DNA of 64,000 bases from Acinetobacter guillouiae CIP 63.46 (GTDB taxonomy: Bacteria; Pseudomonadota; Gammaproteobacteria; Pseudomonadales; Moraxellaceae), in contig NZ_KB849282.1 of the NCBI RefSeq assembly GCF_000368145.1, positions 62,001-126,000 on the forward strand, in the 5' to 3' direction. A program made the position numbers and the translations under genes. The notes beneath the pieces were generated by a model, which had not been told where the DNA came from, ran no database searches, and saw only the letters and a program-made list of their open reading frames with translations. Position 1 is the stretch's first letter. The number at the start of each line of letters is the position of its first letter. Below are positions 1-8,325 of this stretch, one piece after another.

Positions 1-227
1 CTGCCCAGAGTCAAGGAAAGCAAAATACACAGTTGAATCAGACCACTACTGAATTATCTACAAAAGTTATGACTTCTCGTGAAAAAACGGTTAAATTACA
101 GAAGAATGTGAACCAACTTGCAGCAGGTTTACAACAAAAGAATCAGCGAATTCAATTATTAAATGCTCAGCTCGCTCAATTGCAACAGCAATTACAACAG
201 CAGAATGCAAAAAAACCAAATAGTTAG
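1..227 (+). CDS. FimV-like N-terminal portion, 3' end of gene (5' end outside window)
   Basis: The reading frame is open from base 3 of the window, so this is the tail of a longer gene and not a 64-residue protein starting at the TTG at 33. The visible 74 residues are rich in Gln, Lys, Asn and Leu with heptad-like spacing and read as a coiled coil ending in a short Lys-Pro-Asn-Ser tail. The next gene starts 46 bp downstream and opens with a membrane segment followed by a FimV-type cytoplasmic region. That order (periplasmic coiled coil, membrane helix, acidic TPR region) is the order within one FimV polypeptide of Pseudomonas. I infer this gene carries the periplasmic part of a FimV-like system for type IV pili and twitching. 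The LysM domain that would prove it lies outside the window. Confidence 0.5.
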   Translation, partial: AQSQGKQNTQLNQTTTELSTKVMTSREKTVKLQKNVNQLAAGLQQKNQRIQLLNAQLAQLQQQLQQQNAKKPNS

Positions 228-273
228 GATATTCAAAATATTGATTCATTGTGCTCAATGAAGGGGAAATAAA

Positions 274-1572
274 ATGTTGTTGTATGTGATTCCATTTGTT
301 CTACTCTTGGTCGTGGCGATCGTGCTCAAAAAACGAGAGGATGCCAATAAAGAGAGCGCCAGTACCAATAACAAAAAAAGTAACAATAAAAAGACGTCAA
401 AGAAAAATGTTGCACGCACTGCGCGTACCTCAAAAAAACAACAGACCACTGTTGTTGAAGATGAAGTTATTGTTAAACAAGCAACAAAACCATTAAGCCC
501 CGAATTAAAAACTAATATTGAAAAGCTAATTGCTGAGAAAAACTATTTTTCTGCTGAAGCAAAAATCAATCAAGTTTTAAACCAAGACAATGCTCAACAT
601 GAACTTTATCTTTATCTTTTAGATGTGCATCTGGCACAAAAAGATGAATTTGCAGTGAATCAGTTGATTAATCATATTCGTTCATTGGGCTTAGACGAAA
701 TCGTCATTCAAGCCGAAGAACGACGAAAAGCCAATCAAGCTGATCATCCAGTTGAATCGATTGCTTTTGAGCCCTCAAGCCCTGTCGTGCCAGAAAGCAA
801 AAATACAGCTGCCTTTGATGCCTTGATTGGAAATACAGAAACAATTTCACAACCCGCTGTATCTAAAACCGAAACGCAAAATCTGGCACAAGTCGATGCG
901 CTAGAATTCGATCATTCAACGCTTGTTGAGCAGAAAGTTGAGACACCGCAACAACCTGTTCAGCCTTTAGAATTTAATTTAGATCCTGCACCTGAAAAAA
1001 CGCCAACAACAACACCTGAGCTTTCTTTTGAAGTAGTTCCTCCTGCCCCAGAAATTAAAACTGAAACTGTTAAGCCGTTAGAATTCACGTTTACAGCAAA
1101 TGAACCTACAGCAGTTCCAGTTGAAAAAGCGGCAGAAGTTGAAATCGCACCAGAATTCAAACTTGATTTTGCTGAACCGATTACGCCAGTAACTACTGAA
1201 GAAAGCACACCAGTACGTGATTTTGAATTTAAACTCACGCCTACTGAACCAGAGACACAGCCCACTTTTAGTTTTGATCTAGATCCAAAGCCTGAAACCG
1301 TTGAGCAAGTGCATAGCACAGCAACACTTAGCCTTGAAACGCCTAGTGAAGCTGAAACCAGTCTGGCCATAGATGCAAACGACCCATTACTCCATTCATT
1401 CCCTGAGCTGGCTCAAGTGAATGAAGTTCAATTAAATTTAGACCTTGCTCAACAATATCTAAATTTGGGTGCATATGCTTCCGTTCGTGAGCTACTCTCA
1501 CAAAATGAAGCAGCGTATACCGCTGAACAACGCCAACAATCACAAAATTTACTCAATCAAATAGCTTCTTAA
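274..1572 (+). CDS. FimV-like membrane/TPR protein (C-terminal half)
   Basis: The 432-residue protein starts with a hydrophobic segment (about residues 3-20), then a Lys/Asn-rich basic stretch. A helical TPR-like region follows (about 70-150), then a long acidic Pro/Thr/Glu/Val-rich linker with repeated LEF-type motifs (about 160-375). The last 50 residues are helical and contain LNLDLAQQYLNLGAYASVRE, which resembles the conserved C-terminal domain of FimV. FimV organises type IV pilus assembly at the cell pole. AAGGGG stands 7 bases before the ATG, so the gene has its own ribosome binding site although its N-terminal partner ends just upstream in another frame. The family call rests on architecture and the C-terminal motif. 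A general TPR membrane protein is the alternative. Confidence 0.6.
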   Translation: MLLYVIPFVLLLVVAIVLKKREDANKESASTNNKKSNNKKTSKKNVARTARTSKKQQTTVVEDEVIVKQATKPLSPELKTNIEKLIAEKNYFSAEAKINQVLNQDNAQHELYLYLLDVHLAQKDEFAVNQLINHIRSLGLDEIVIQAEERRKANQADHPVESIAFEPSSPVVPESKNTAAFDALIGNTETISQPAVSKTETQNLAQVDALEFDHSTLVEQKVETPQQPVQPLEFNLDPAPEKTPTTTPELSFEVVPPAPEIKTETVKPLEFTFTANEPTAVPVEKAAEVEIAPEFKLDFAEPITPVTTEESTPVRDFEFKLTPTEPETQPTFSFDLDPKPETVEQVHSTATLSLETPSEAETSLAIDANDPLLHSFPELAQVNEVQLNLDLAQQYLNLGAYASVRELLSQNEAAYTAEQRQQSQNLLNQIAS

Positions 1573-1591
1573 ATCTATTCGTCTTAAGATA

Positions 1592-1618
1592 AAGCAGTCA
1601 TGAATGGCTGCTTTTTTA
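1592..1618 (+). terminator. Intrinsic terminator after the FimV-like gene
   Basis: An 8-bp stem (AAGCAGTC with GGCTGCTT, one G-U pair) encloses a 6-base loop and runs into six T. The loop contains an in-frame ATG at 1600 that would extend the next gene. That ATG lies inside the hairpin and is an unlikely start. Confidence 0.7.
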
Positions 1619-1620
1619 TT

Positions 1621-2595
1621 ATGAACAAAAAAATTGCTTTAATTTACATGGGTGGAACTTTTGGCTGTATTGGCGAGCCTTTAGCGCCGATGCCTGATGC
1701 TGAGTTTATTCCACAACTCAAAAAGGTCTTAGCACCTCAGTTTAAAATTGAGTGCTTTAAGGCGCCCAGTATCAAAGACAGTAGTGCATGCACAGCCATT
1801 GACTGGCTTATGCTGATTCAACAAATACAAAGCCTACAACTCCAAAATTTCCAGCACTTTGTCATTATTCATGGTACAGATACGCTCAGTTATGCTGCTG
1901 CGACCTTATCTCGCTTTTTAGCTGAGTCCTGTCATGTCGTCCTTACTGGAAGCCAATATCCACTGCTCAATATTCAAGGGGACAATACTCGAGAATTCAC
2001 CGATGCGCTGGATAATTTAAATACTGCACTGGATGCCGTCACTCGACTTCCTGTAGGCGTGTATTTGGCTTTCTACCTTCAAGTGATTCATGCCAGAACC
2101 ACATTAAAAGCCCATAGCACTGCTTTAGATGCGTTTAAAGGACTCAAAGCCGAACAACAAATAGCGGTAGATCATTCCGTCATTCAGGTACAACTTTCAC
2201 ATATCGAAAAAGCCAAATCGCTCAATATCGTCAATTGGATGATGGTGCCGACTGAAATATTACAGTTTGAACGTAATCTGGAAATTTTCTCCAAACATGC
2301 TCCGCATTTCTTGATCATCCAAGCTTATGGGGTAGGTAATTTAGCCGTAAATGCGGGCATTATCCAAAAAATTAAAAGCTTGCAGGAAAATGGCTGCCAA
2401 ATCATTTTATCGACTCAAGTGCCTCTAGGCGGCATGGATCAGCGCTATGCGATTAGCCAATGGATCAAAGATTCAAAAATTTTAGTCAGTGATGCACTGA
2501 GCCAAGCAGATCTTTATGCCAAAATTGTTAAAATTTATTTACAATACCCCTCTTCGGAACAATGGCATGACCATTGGTATGATCATCCTGAATAG
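1621..2595 (+). CDS. Asparaginase/glutaminase-family amidohydrolase, type I-like
   Basis: The 324-residue protein matches the asparaginase family, which hydrolyses L-asparagine to aspartate and ammonia. The first catalytic loop is MGGTFG (Thr13) and the second is HGTDT (residues 84-88, Thr86-Asp87). TGSQYP follows in the position where the family has its conserved Gly-x-Gln-x-Pro segment. There is no signal peptide, which points to the cytoplasmic type I branch. The start at 1621 is preferred to the ATG at 1600, which lies in the upstream terminator loop and would add seven odd residues. No clear ribosome binding site precedes 1621. The stop is 8 bp before truA, so the two are probably cotranscribed. 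Substrate preference cannot be read from the sequence. Confidence 0.8.
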   Translation: MNKKIALIYMGGTFGCIGEPLAPMPDAEFIPQLKKVLAPQFKIECFKAPSIKDSSACTAIDWLMLIQQIQSLQLQNFQHFVIIHGTDTLSYAAATLSRFLAESCHVVLTGSQYPLLNIQGDNTREFTDALDNLNTALDAVTRLPVGVYLAFYLQVIHARTTLKAHSTALDAFKGLKAEQQIAVDHSVIQVQLSHIEKAKSLNIVNWMMVPTEILQFERNLEIFSKHAPHFLIIQAYGVGNLAVNAGIIQKIKSLQENGCQIILSTQVPLGGMDQRYAISQWIKDSKILVSDALSQADLYAKIVKIYLQYPSSEQWHDHWYDHPE

Positions 2596-2603
2596 AGGTA
2601 TTT

Positions 2604-3401
2604 ATGCAACGTTTTGCAATTGGTATTGAGTTTTGTGGCATGCGATATAAAGGTTGGCAAACTCAACAGCCTGGCGTACGTAGTATTCAGGAAACCATGG
2701 AAAAGGTGCTCAGTAAAATTGCCGACGAGCCCATTATTTTACATGGTGCAGGTCGTACTGACGCAGGTGTCCATGCGACAAATATGGTCGCCCACTTCGA
2801 CACCAATGCGATTCGCCCTATACGTGGCTGGTTAATGGGTTCAAATAGTCAATTGCCCAAAGACATTTCAATCCAATGGATTAAAGAAATGGATAACGAT
2901 TTCCATGCACGCTTTAAGGCAAAGGCACGTCGTTATCGTTATGTGGTCTATCAATCGGCAAATCGCCCAGCCCTGTTACATAAACAAGTGACACATGCCT
3001 ATTATCCACTCGATGTGGATAAGATGATTGAAGCGGCGCAAAAATTTCAAGGTACGCATAATTTTGAAAGCTTTCGTGCTGCGGCATGTCAGTCCAATCA
3101 ACCTGTACGTCATGTCAAACATTGTCGCTTAATTCGCCATGGCAACTATCTAGTTCTCGATATTCAGGCAGATGGCTTCTTACACCACATGGTACGTAAT
3201 ATCATGGGCTGCTTACTTGAGATTGGTCAAGGTCTATATGAAGTGGATCATATTGATGAAATTTTTGCGGCACAAGATCGTAAAGCGGCAGGAATCACCG
3301 CACCACCAGATGGACTTTATTTTATTCATGCAGATTACCCAGAACAATTTGAATTGCCTCAACCACCGTTAGGGCCACACTGGTTAAATATGCCTGAATA
3401 A
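2604..3401 (+). CDS. truA: tRNA pseudouridine(38-40) synthase TruA
   Basis: TruA converts uridines 38, 39 and 40 in the anticodon arm of many tRNAs to pseudouridine. The 265-residue length is normal. The catalytic motif GAGRTDAGVHA carries Asp53, and the family segments RRYRY, HMVRNIMG and GITAPPDGLYF are present. AGAGG overlaps the stop of the asparaginase-like gene and serves as ribosome binding site. Placement after a FimV-like gene is the usual neighbourhood in related genera as I recall it. An intrinsic terminator follows. Confidence 0.96.
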   Translation: MQRFAIGIEFCGMRYKGWQTQQPGVRSIQETMEKVLSKIADEPIILHGAGRTDAGVHATNMVAHFDTNAIRPIRGWLMGSNSQLPKDISIQWIKEMDNDFHARFKAKARRYRYVVYQSANRPALLHKQVTHAYYPLDVDKMIEAAQKFQGTHNFESFRAAACQSNQPVRHVKHCRLIRHGNYLVLDIQADGFLHHMVRNIMGCLLEIGQGLYEVDHIDEIFAAQDRKAAGITAPPDGLYFIHADYPEQFELPQPPLGPHWLNMPE

Positions 3402-3417
3402 TTTTTGCGGCTACATA

Positions 3418-3452
3418 TAAAAAATCCTACTCAATAGAAGGATTTTTTATAT
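3418..3452 (+). terminator. Intrinsic terminator after truA
   Basis: AAAAAATCCT and AGGATTTTTT form a stem around a short loop and end in a T-run. The A-run on the other side means it could also stop transcription from the convergent AraC-type gene. Confidence 0.75.
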
Positions 3453-3488
3453 TAAAACTGTTCAGTTCGTTTCCCACAAACATACGAT

Positions 3489-4499
3489 TTAACGCTGTTT
3501 ACGCTTTCTATATTCCACAGGCGTTTCATTGGTCCAGCGTTTAAATGCGCGGTAAAAAGTACTTGGCTCAGAGAATCCAGTCAAATAAACAATACGTTCA
3601 ACACTTTCAGTGGTATTGGCCAACAGTTTCTTGGCTAAGCGACAACGATAATCTGAAAGAATTTGCTGAAAACTGGTATTGGCTTCCGAAAGCTGTGTAC
3701 GTAAACGACGTGGGGTAATGCTGAGTTGTGCAGCAACAGTTTCAAGGGTTGTTTCACCACTTTCCAAAGTGGAGCCTATGGCACGGCGTACTTCACCCAC
3801 CAAATCATAACGTGCAAGCTCTTGCAGTTTTTCAATTGCAAGTTGTTCATGCAATTGCAATAACTCAGGCTCTGCTTGCCACAATGGATATTCTAAAATT
3901 GAAGGATCAAAATAAAGACGTGTCTCTTTTTGCCCTAAACTGACAGGACAACCATAAACACGATAATACTCACCATCAGAAGCGCCATTGGCAAAATTAA
4001 AATCGATGTAAATCGGTTCAAATCGTCCTTCAGTGATAAATTTAAAGAAGCGTAAAATCCCTGAAATAGCACATTCTGAAAAATGACGATTGACGATGTT
4101 CTCACCCCAAGGCTGCTCACCATTGGTTAAATAACAACGCCCGTCATCATCAATGATCAATTTGGCATGAAATGCATCGCTAATTAAACGTTGATAAGCC
4201 AAAGCACGCTTTAAGCCTTCGCCAAAATTTTCACTTGAAATAAACAGGTGTTCGATCACTTGCCCACGATACAGTGGCAAGTGCTCTCCGAGGTGTAAAC
4301 CAATATCTGGATCATTACTGACTTCCTCCGCAGCGACCCAAAATGCAAATTGTGCATTCAACGGTGTTCGAGCATTTTGGTCGACCTGACCCAATGCTAC
4401 CCCAGCCTTTGATAATATTTCTTCTGTCGGCAATCCTGCACGACGGATCGCTTGATAGCCTAATCGTAAAACAACCGAAGCATCAGTTAGCTGACTCAC
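3489..4499 (-). CDS. AraC-family transcriptional regulator
   Basis: The 336-residue protein has a large N-terminal ligand-binding region of the arabinose-binding AraC type (about residues 20-210) and a C-terminal AraC helix-turn-helix pair (about 235-333). The C-terminal part contains ITPRRLRTQLSEANTSFQQI and the signature GFSEPSTFYRAFKRWTNETP. Members of this subfamily often regulate catabolic or lipid-related genes in Acinetobacter and Pseudomonas. The effector is unknown. The gene is monocistronic, convergent with truA and divergent from infA, so no target is suggested by its neighbours. Confidence 0.85.
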   Translation of the reverse strand: MSQLTDASVVLRLGYQAIRRAGLPTEEILSKAGVALGQVDQNARTPLNAQFAFWVAAEEVSNDPDIGLHLGEHLPLYRGQVIEHLFISSENFGEGLKRALAYQRLISDAFHAKLIIDDDGRCYLTNGEQPWGENIVNRHFSECAISGILRFFKFITEGRFEPIYIDFNFANGASDGEYYRVYGCPVSLGQKETRLYFDPSILEYPLWQAEPELLQLHEQLAIEKLQELARYDLVGEVRRAIGSTLESGETTLETVAAQLSITPRRLRTQLSEANTSFQQILSDYRCRLAKKLLANTTESVERIVYLTGFSEPSTFYRAFKRWTNETPVEYRKRKQR

Positions 4500-4665
4500 G
4501 CAGTGCCCTTCCTTGTATGTTATTCATTTATACTTAAAACATTTAATTTAGATTACAGTCGATTGACCAAACTGACAATATTTATCCGCTTTTTTTTGTA
4601 GAAATTGTTTAACAATATGTTCGCTTATTTTCAAGTCATCTACCGCCTTGTAATGCCGAATATTC

Positions 4666-4694
4666 TTGTCTTTCTGCAAAAAATTGCCTATAAT
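4666..4694 (+). promoter_or_regulatory. Sigma-70-type promoter for infA
   Basis: TTGTCT (4666-4671) and a perfect TATAAT (4689-4694) are separated by 17 bp and lie 34 bp before the infA start. This is the clearest consensus promoter I saw in the window. Confidence 0.75.
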
Positions 4695-4727
4695 TTGCGC
4701 CTTTCCAATTTGATCATCAGGTAGGCT

Positions 4728-4949
4728 ATGGCCAATAAAGAGGAACTTATCGAGTTCGAAGGCGTTGTCACCGAAACGCTTCCTAATACTATGTTCCGTG
4801 TGCGTTTAGAAAACGGTCACGAAGTGATTGCTCACATTTCTGGTAAAATGCGTAAACACTATATTCGTATTTTAACAGGCGATAATGTAAAAGTTGAAAT
4901 GACACCATATGACTTAACAAAAGGTCGTATTACATATCGTGCACGCTAA
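4728..4949 (+). CDS. infA: Translation initiation factor IF-1
   Basis: The 73-residue protein is a single S1/OB-fold. IF-1 binds the 30S A site during initiation and helps IF-2 and IF-3. The conserved segments [34 protein letters not shown] and KGRITYR are all present at normal length. AGGTAGG lies just before the ATG. The gene has its own promoter and a strong terminator, so it is a single-gene unit, as expected for an abundant essential factor. Confidence 0.98.
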   Translation: MANKEELIEFEGVVTETLPNTMFRVRLENGHEVIAHISGKMRKHYIRILTGDNVKVEMTPYDLTKGRITYRAR

Positions 4950-4964
4950 GTTTTAGTGTAAGCA

Positions 4965-4989
4965 AAAGCCACTTTTAGGTGGCTTTTTC
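4965..4989 (+). terminator. Intrinsic terminator after infA
   Basis: AAAAGCCAC and GTGGCTTTTT form a strong stem with a TTTTA-G loop and end in five T. It sits 16 bp after the stop codon. Confidence 0.85.
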
Positions 4990-5309
4990 ATTATCCACAA
5001 GATTTACCTTCCTGCTTACGATCTTTTATCGTCTAGCAACTATACATCTGACACATTAAAATCTGTTTCCTATACCTATTTATCATTTGTAATCCATTTA
5101 CTGCAAAGTTGATAGCACTAATTTGTTCTAAATTTTAATACAACTGATCTTTTCACGGCTCCACCAGTCCTGTCTGTTTGACGCTTTTTTAGTAAAATCT
5201 ATACCACTTGGTTTGTCCAGCAAATGATCTAGATACATATGCGTGTATATTTATTATACTAAGTAGAGATCATTTCTAAATTAAGTTAACTATGGATCAG
5301 GTGAAGCTT
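4990..5309. other. Intergenic region with no gene seen
   Basis: About 320 bp between the infA terminator and the next gene is AT-rich with stops in all frames. I see no hairpin followed by a T-run and no tRNA-like fold. It should contain the promoter of the following lipoprotein gene, but no consensus pair is convincing. Confidence 0.4.
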
Positions 5310-5711
5310 ATGAAAATACATGTATGTATGTTTTTATTGGCATCTATTGCACTTGTTGGATGTAAAAGCTTAAACACCCGACCTGTAAATTTAGATCAAT
5401 ATTTACAGCAATTCATTGGTAAAACCAGTGCTGAAATTCAAAGCAATTTAAATTTTAAGGCAATGGGGTATCAGGTAAGCGATAAAATCCAAACCAGTAA
5501 TAGCACCTTAAGCTATACCATCCTTAGACCAATCAATATCCCCATGGCAGGAGGCAATGCGACTGTAGGCCCTAATGCAATGGGTATGCCAGTGATTCGT
5601 TATGATACGATGGGCACGCCAAGCTATGACATTAATTTTAATTGTAAAGTCACTTTTCAATTAAAAAATGGTGTTGCTGAATCTGTTGAGTATTTAGGTC
5701 GAGCCTGTTAG
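5310..5711 (+). CDS. Small predicted lipoprotein of unknown function
   Basis: The 133-residue protein starts with a lipoprotein signal, basic n-region then hydrophobic core, ending in the lipobox LVGC (Cys18). A mature domain follows with QQFIGKTSAEIQSNL near its start, a Gly/Pro/Met-rich middle (PMAGGNATVGPNAMGMP) and two Cys near the C-terminus that may form a disulfide. The YIGKS-like beginning and small beta-rich end resemble outer-membrane lipoproteins with a short SmpA/BamE-like fold, but I cannot assign a family. The start at 5310 is chosen because AGGTGA lies at ideal distance. The ATG at 5292 would add six residues before a normal signal peptide. Confidence 0.65.
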   Translation: MKIHVCMFLLASIALVGCKSLNTRPVNLDQYLQQFIGKTSAEIQSNLNFKAMGYQVSDKIQTSNSTLSYTILRPINIPMAGGNATVGPNAMGMPVIRYDTMGTPSYDINFNCKVTFQLKNGVAESVEYLGRAC

Positions 5712-5800
5712 CTGTTTTAAAGTGAATCTAATACCCATCGCTATAATGGCGAGAATATGGATAGACTTTTATCAAAACTTATCAAAAGCTAAAATTTAAT

Positions 5801-5834
5801 AATAAAAAACACAGCTTAAGCTGTGTTTTTTATT
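5801..5834. terminator. Bidirectional terminator between lipoprotein gene and leuB
   Basis: A perfectly self-complementary 34-base sequence has AACACAGC and GCTGTGTT arms flanked by A-run and T-run and a TTAA centre. It can terminate both the plus-strand lipoprotein gene and the minus-strand leu operon. Confidence 0.85.
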
Positions 5835-5856
5835 ACCAAGCGTTTAAAACAGGTAT

Positions 5857-6936
5857 TTAAGCAATCGCTGCAACGACAGCCTCACCCATTTCAGCCGTAC
5901 CAACTTTACGCATGCCATCAGACATAATATCGCCAGTACGCAAACCTTGGTCTAAAACTTGCCCTACTGCATCCTCAATGGCTTTTGCAGCCACTTCTTC
6001 ACGGAAGGTGTAGCGTAGCATCATTGCCACAGAAAGAATGGTTGCAAGTGGATTGGCAACGTTTTGGCCAGCAATGTCAGGTGCAGAACCATGACAAGGT
6101 TCATACATACCTTTGCCATTCTCATCTAAAGAGGCAGATGGAAGCATACCAATAGAGCCGGTTAGCATTGCTGCTTCATCGGAAAGAATGTCACCAAACA
6201 AGTTCCCTGTCACAATCACATCAAACTGTTTTGGCGCACGAACCAATTGCATTGCTGCATTATCGACGTACATATGTGAAAGTTGAATATTTGGGTATTG
6301 TTGTTCTTTAAGTGCAGTCACTGTCTGCTTCCAAAGCTCAGTCACTTCAAGCACGTTGGCTTTATCCACTGAACAAACTTTACCACCGCGTAAGTTTGCC
6401 ATTTCAAAAGCAACTTTTGCGATACGTTTAATTTCAGACTCTGAATAAACGTCAGTGTTATAACCTTGCTTCTCACCATTTTCGAGTTCACGAATACCGC
6501 GTGGTTGACCAAAGTAGATGCCACCCGTCAGTTCACGAACAATAAGGATATCTAATCCAGAAACAATCTCTGGTTTAAGACTAGACGCATCCGCCAATTG
6601 CGGATAAAGGATTGCAGGGCGTAAGTTAGCAAATAGGTTTAATTCACTACGAATTTTCAATAAGCCACGTTCGGGGCGAATTGAACGTTCAATATTATCC
6701 CATTTTGGACCGCCTACAGCACCCAGTAAAATTGCATCTGCTTTTTTCGCTTGCTCCGCTGTTACAGCTGGATAAGGTTCGCCATGTGCATCAATTGCTG
6801 CGCCCCCTAACAAACCCTGTTCCCAAGTTAAACCTAAATTAAATTTATCATTGACACGTGTCAGTACTTTTTCAGCAGCAGCAACGATCTCAGGACCGAT
6901 ACCATCACCTGCCAAAATCAAAATTTGTTTAGACAT
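5857..6936 (-). CDS. leuB: 3-isopropylmalate dehydrogenase
   Basis: LeuB oxidises and decarboxylates 3-isopropylmalate with NAD in the third step of leucine synthesis. The 359-residue length is usual. Conserved parts include [11 protein letters not shown] at the N-terminus, [26 protein letters not shown] with the catalytic Lys, DNAAMQLV and the nucleotide-binding [13 protein letters not shown]. The start MSKQ at 6936 fits the family. An in-frame ATG at 6948 would add four residues. It is the last gene of the leu cluster and ends at a bidirectional terminator. Confidence 0.96.
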   Translation of the reverse strand: MSKQILILAGDGIGPEIVAAAEKVLTRVNDKFNLGLTWEQGLLGGAAIDAHGEPYPAVTAEQAKKADAILLGAVGGPKWDNIERSIRPERGLLKIRSELNLFANLRPAILYPQLADASSLKPEIVSGLDILIVRELTGGIYFGQPRGIRELENGEKQGYNTDVYSESEIKRIAKVAFEMANLRGGKVCSVDKANVLEVTELWKQTVTALKEQQYPNIQLSHMYVDNAAMQLVRAPKQFDVIVTGNLFGDILSDEAAMLTGSIGMLPSASLDENGKGMYEPCHGSAPDIAGQNVANPLATILSVAMMLRYTFREEVAAKAIEDAVGQVLDQGLRTGDIMSDGMRKVGTAEMGEAVVAAIA

Positions 6937-6978
6937 TTGTAGTTCCATTTATTTTTCAGTATCTATACTGATGTGAGA

Positions 6979-7548
6979 TTAAATCTTCTGTTCAACAAAT
7001 TCGCTCACGCCAGTCACCGCATTATGCGGGCGACAAAAACGGCGAATTGTCCGTTTTTCTTGAATCATATCGACACATAGCGGTGTCGGTGAAGAAACAT
7101 TCAGTAAACTTCCTGAACCCTGTGACCTTAAGCGATACATCTTAAATGTGTATTTTTGATTTGCTTTAAAATCATGAATAACATGGAAAACTTCAGCATG
7201 CTGTTTAGTAATTGGATAGAATCGAATCACCATCTCATATTGCTGAGGTGGAATCGTTAAATAAACACCATTTTGATCTAAAGGCTCACCCGTTAATTTG
7301 AGATAACCCTTTTGAATGGCGCTACGATTGGCACGTTGTGCACGTTCATCCATGATAATCACATCATTTAAGCGCGCAAATTCACAATGCTCTGCACCTG
7401 AACAATAGACAGAAACCGAATTTTGGCTGACATGTTTATTTTCAGCTTGCTTGATACGCATTAAATCAACCATTTGAGTGGATTGACACGCACTAAGCAT
7501 AAAGCTTGTTAAACCGATTAAAACACTGCAACTCAAAAACTTAGTCAT
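6979..7548 (-). CDS. Predicted lipoprotein within the leu cluster, unknown function
   Basis: The 189-residue protein has a lipoprotein signal ending in LSAC (Cys21). The mature part is beta-rich and contains four further Cys, including two in VYCSGAEHCEF, suggesting periplasmic disulfides. I recognise no family. It lies between leuD (105 bp upstream) and leuB (42 bp downstream) in the same orientation, so it is probably on the leu transcript. An envelope lipoprotein has no obvious role in leucine synthesis, so it is likely a passenger. Confidence 0.7.
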   Translation of the reverse strand: MTKFLSCSVLIGLTSFMLSACQSTQMVDLMRIKQAENKHVSQNSVSVYCSGAEHCEFARLNDVIIMDERAQRANRSAIQKGYLKLTGEPLDQNGVYLTIPPQQYEMVIRFYPITKQHAEVFHVIHDFKANQKYTFKMYRLRSQGSGSLLNVSSPTPLCVDMIQEKRTIRRFCRPHNAVTGVSEFVEQKI

Positions 7549-7653
7549 TGCTCAACCCCAACCCTCACTTCACTGAGTCAACATTCATTTTGTTATACTC
7601 GCATGTTAGCAAGAGTTAGACATTCACGCTATGTGTAAAATGTTCGCTGAAAA

Positions 7654-8304
7654 TTAACCTTGAATTTCAGCAAATACCCAAGGGCGTGATTGTTTGGTTT
7701 TTTCTTCATAAGCACGAATTTCATCCGCAGCCTGTAAAGTCAAACCAATATCATCCAAGCCATTCAATAAACAGTGTTTACGAAATGGATCGACTTCAAA
7801 TTTAAAAGCTTCACCACTTGGTGTACGGACTTCTTGAGCTTCTAAATCAATGGTTAATTGATAGCCTTCCTGAGCAGCACATTCTTTAAATAATTGATCA
7901 ACAACAGATTCAGGTAAAATCACTGGCAACATGCCATTTTTAAAACTGTTATTGAAAAAGATATCAGCATAGCTTGGTGCAATCACTGTGCGAAAACCAT
8001 ACTCTTCCAATGCCCAAGGCGCATGTTCACGGCTTGAACCGCAACCAAAATTGGCACGAGAAATAAGTACAGATGCCGCTTGGTAACGTGGCTGATTCAA
8101 AATAAAATCAGGATTCTTCGGACGTTTAGAATTGTCCTGCCCTGGATAACCTTCATCTAAATAACGTAATTCATCAAATAAGTTATCACCAAAACCGGTG
8201 CGTTTAATTGATTTTAAAAACTGTTTTGGAATGATTAAGTCGGTATCTACATTGGCACGGTCTAAGGGTGCAACAATACCCTGTTCAACAGTATAAGCTT
8301 TCAT
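7654..8304 (-). CDS. leuD: 3-isopropylmalate dehydratase small subunit
   Basis: LeuD pairs with LeuC to isomerise 2-isopropylmalate to 3-isopropylmalate. The 216-residue protein has the family N-terminus [20 protein letters not shown], the swivel-domain motif [15 protein letters not shown] and [11 protein letters not shown]. It starts 21 bp after the leuC stop, consistent with one transcript for both subunits. Confidence 0.96.
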   Translation of the reverse strand: MKAYTVEQGIVAPLDRANVDTDLIIPKQFLKSIKRTGFGDNLFDELRYLDEGYPGQDNSKRPKNPDFILNQPRYQAASVLISRANFGCGSSREHAPWALEEYGFRTVIAPSYADIFFNNSFKNGMLPVILPESVVDQLFKECAAQEGYQLTIDLEAQEVRTPSGEAFKFEVDPFRKHCLLNGLDDIGLTLQAADEIRAYEEKTKQSRPWVFAEIQG

Positions 8305-8325
8305 CTCTTTGCTCCTTAAGCCTGA

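Noticed and set aside
1600-1620. Upstream ATG that would lengthen the asparaginase-like protein
   Set aside because: The codon lies in the loop of the preceding terminator and has no ribosome binding site. The family start fits 1621.
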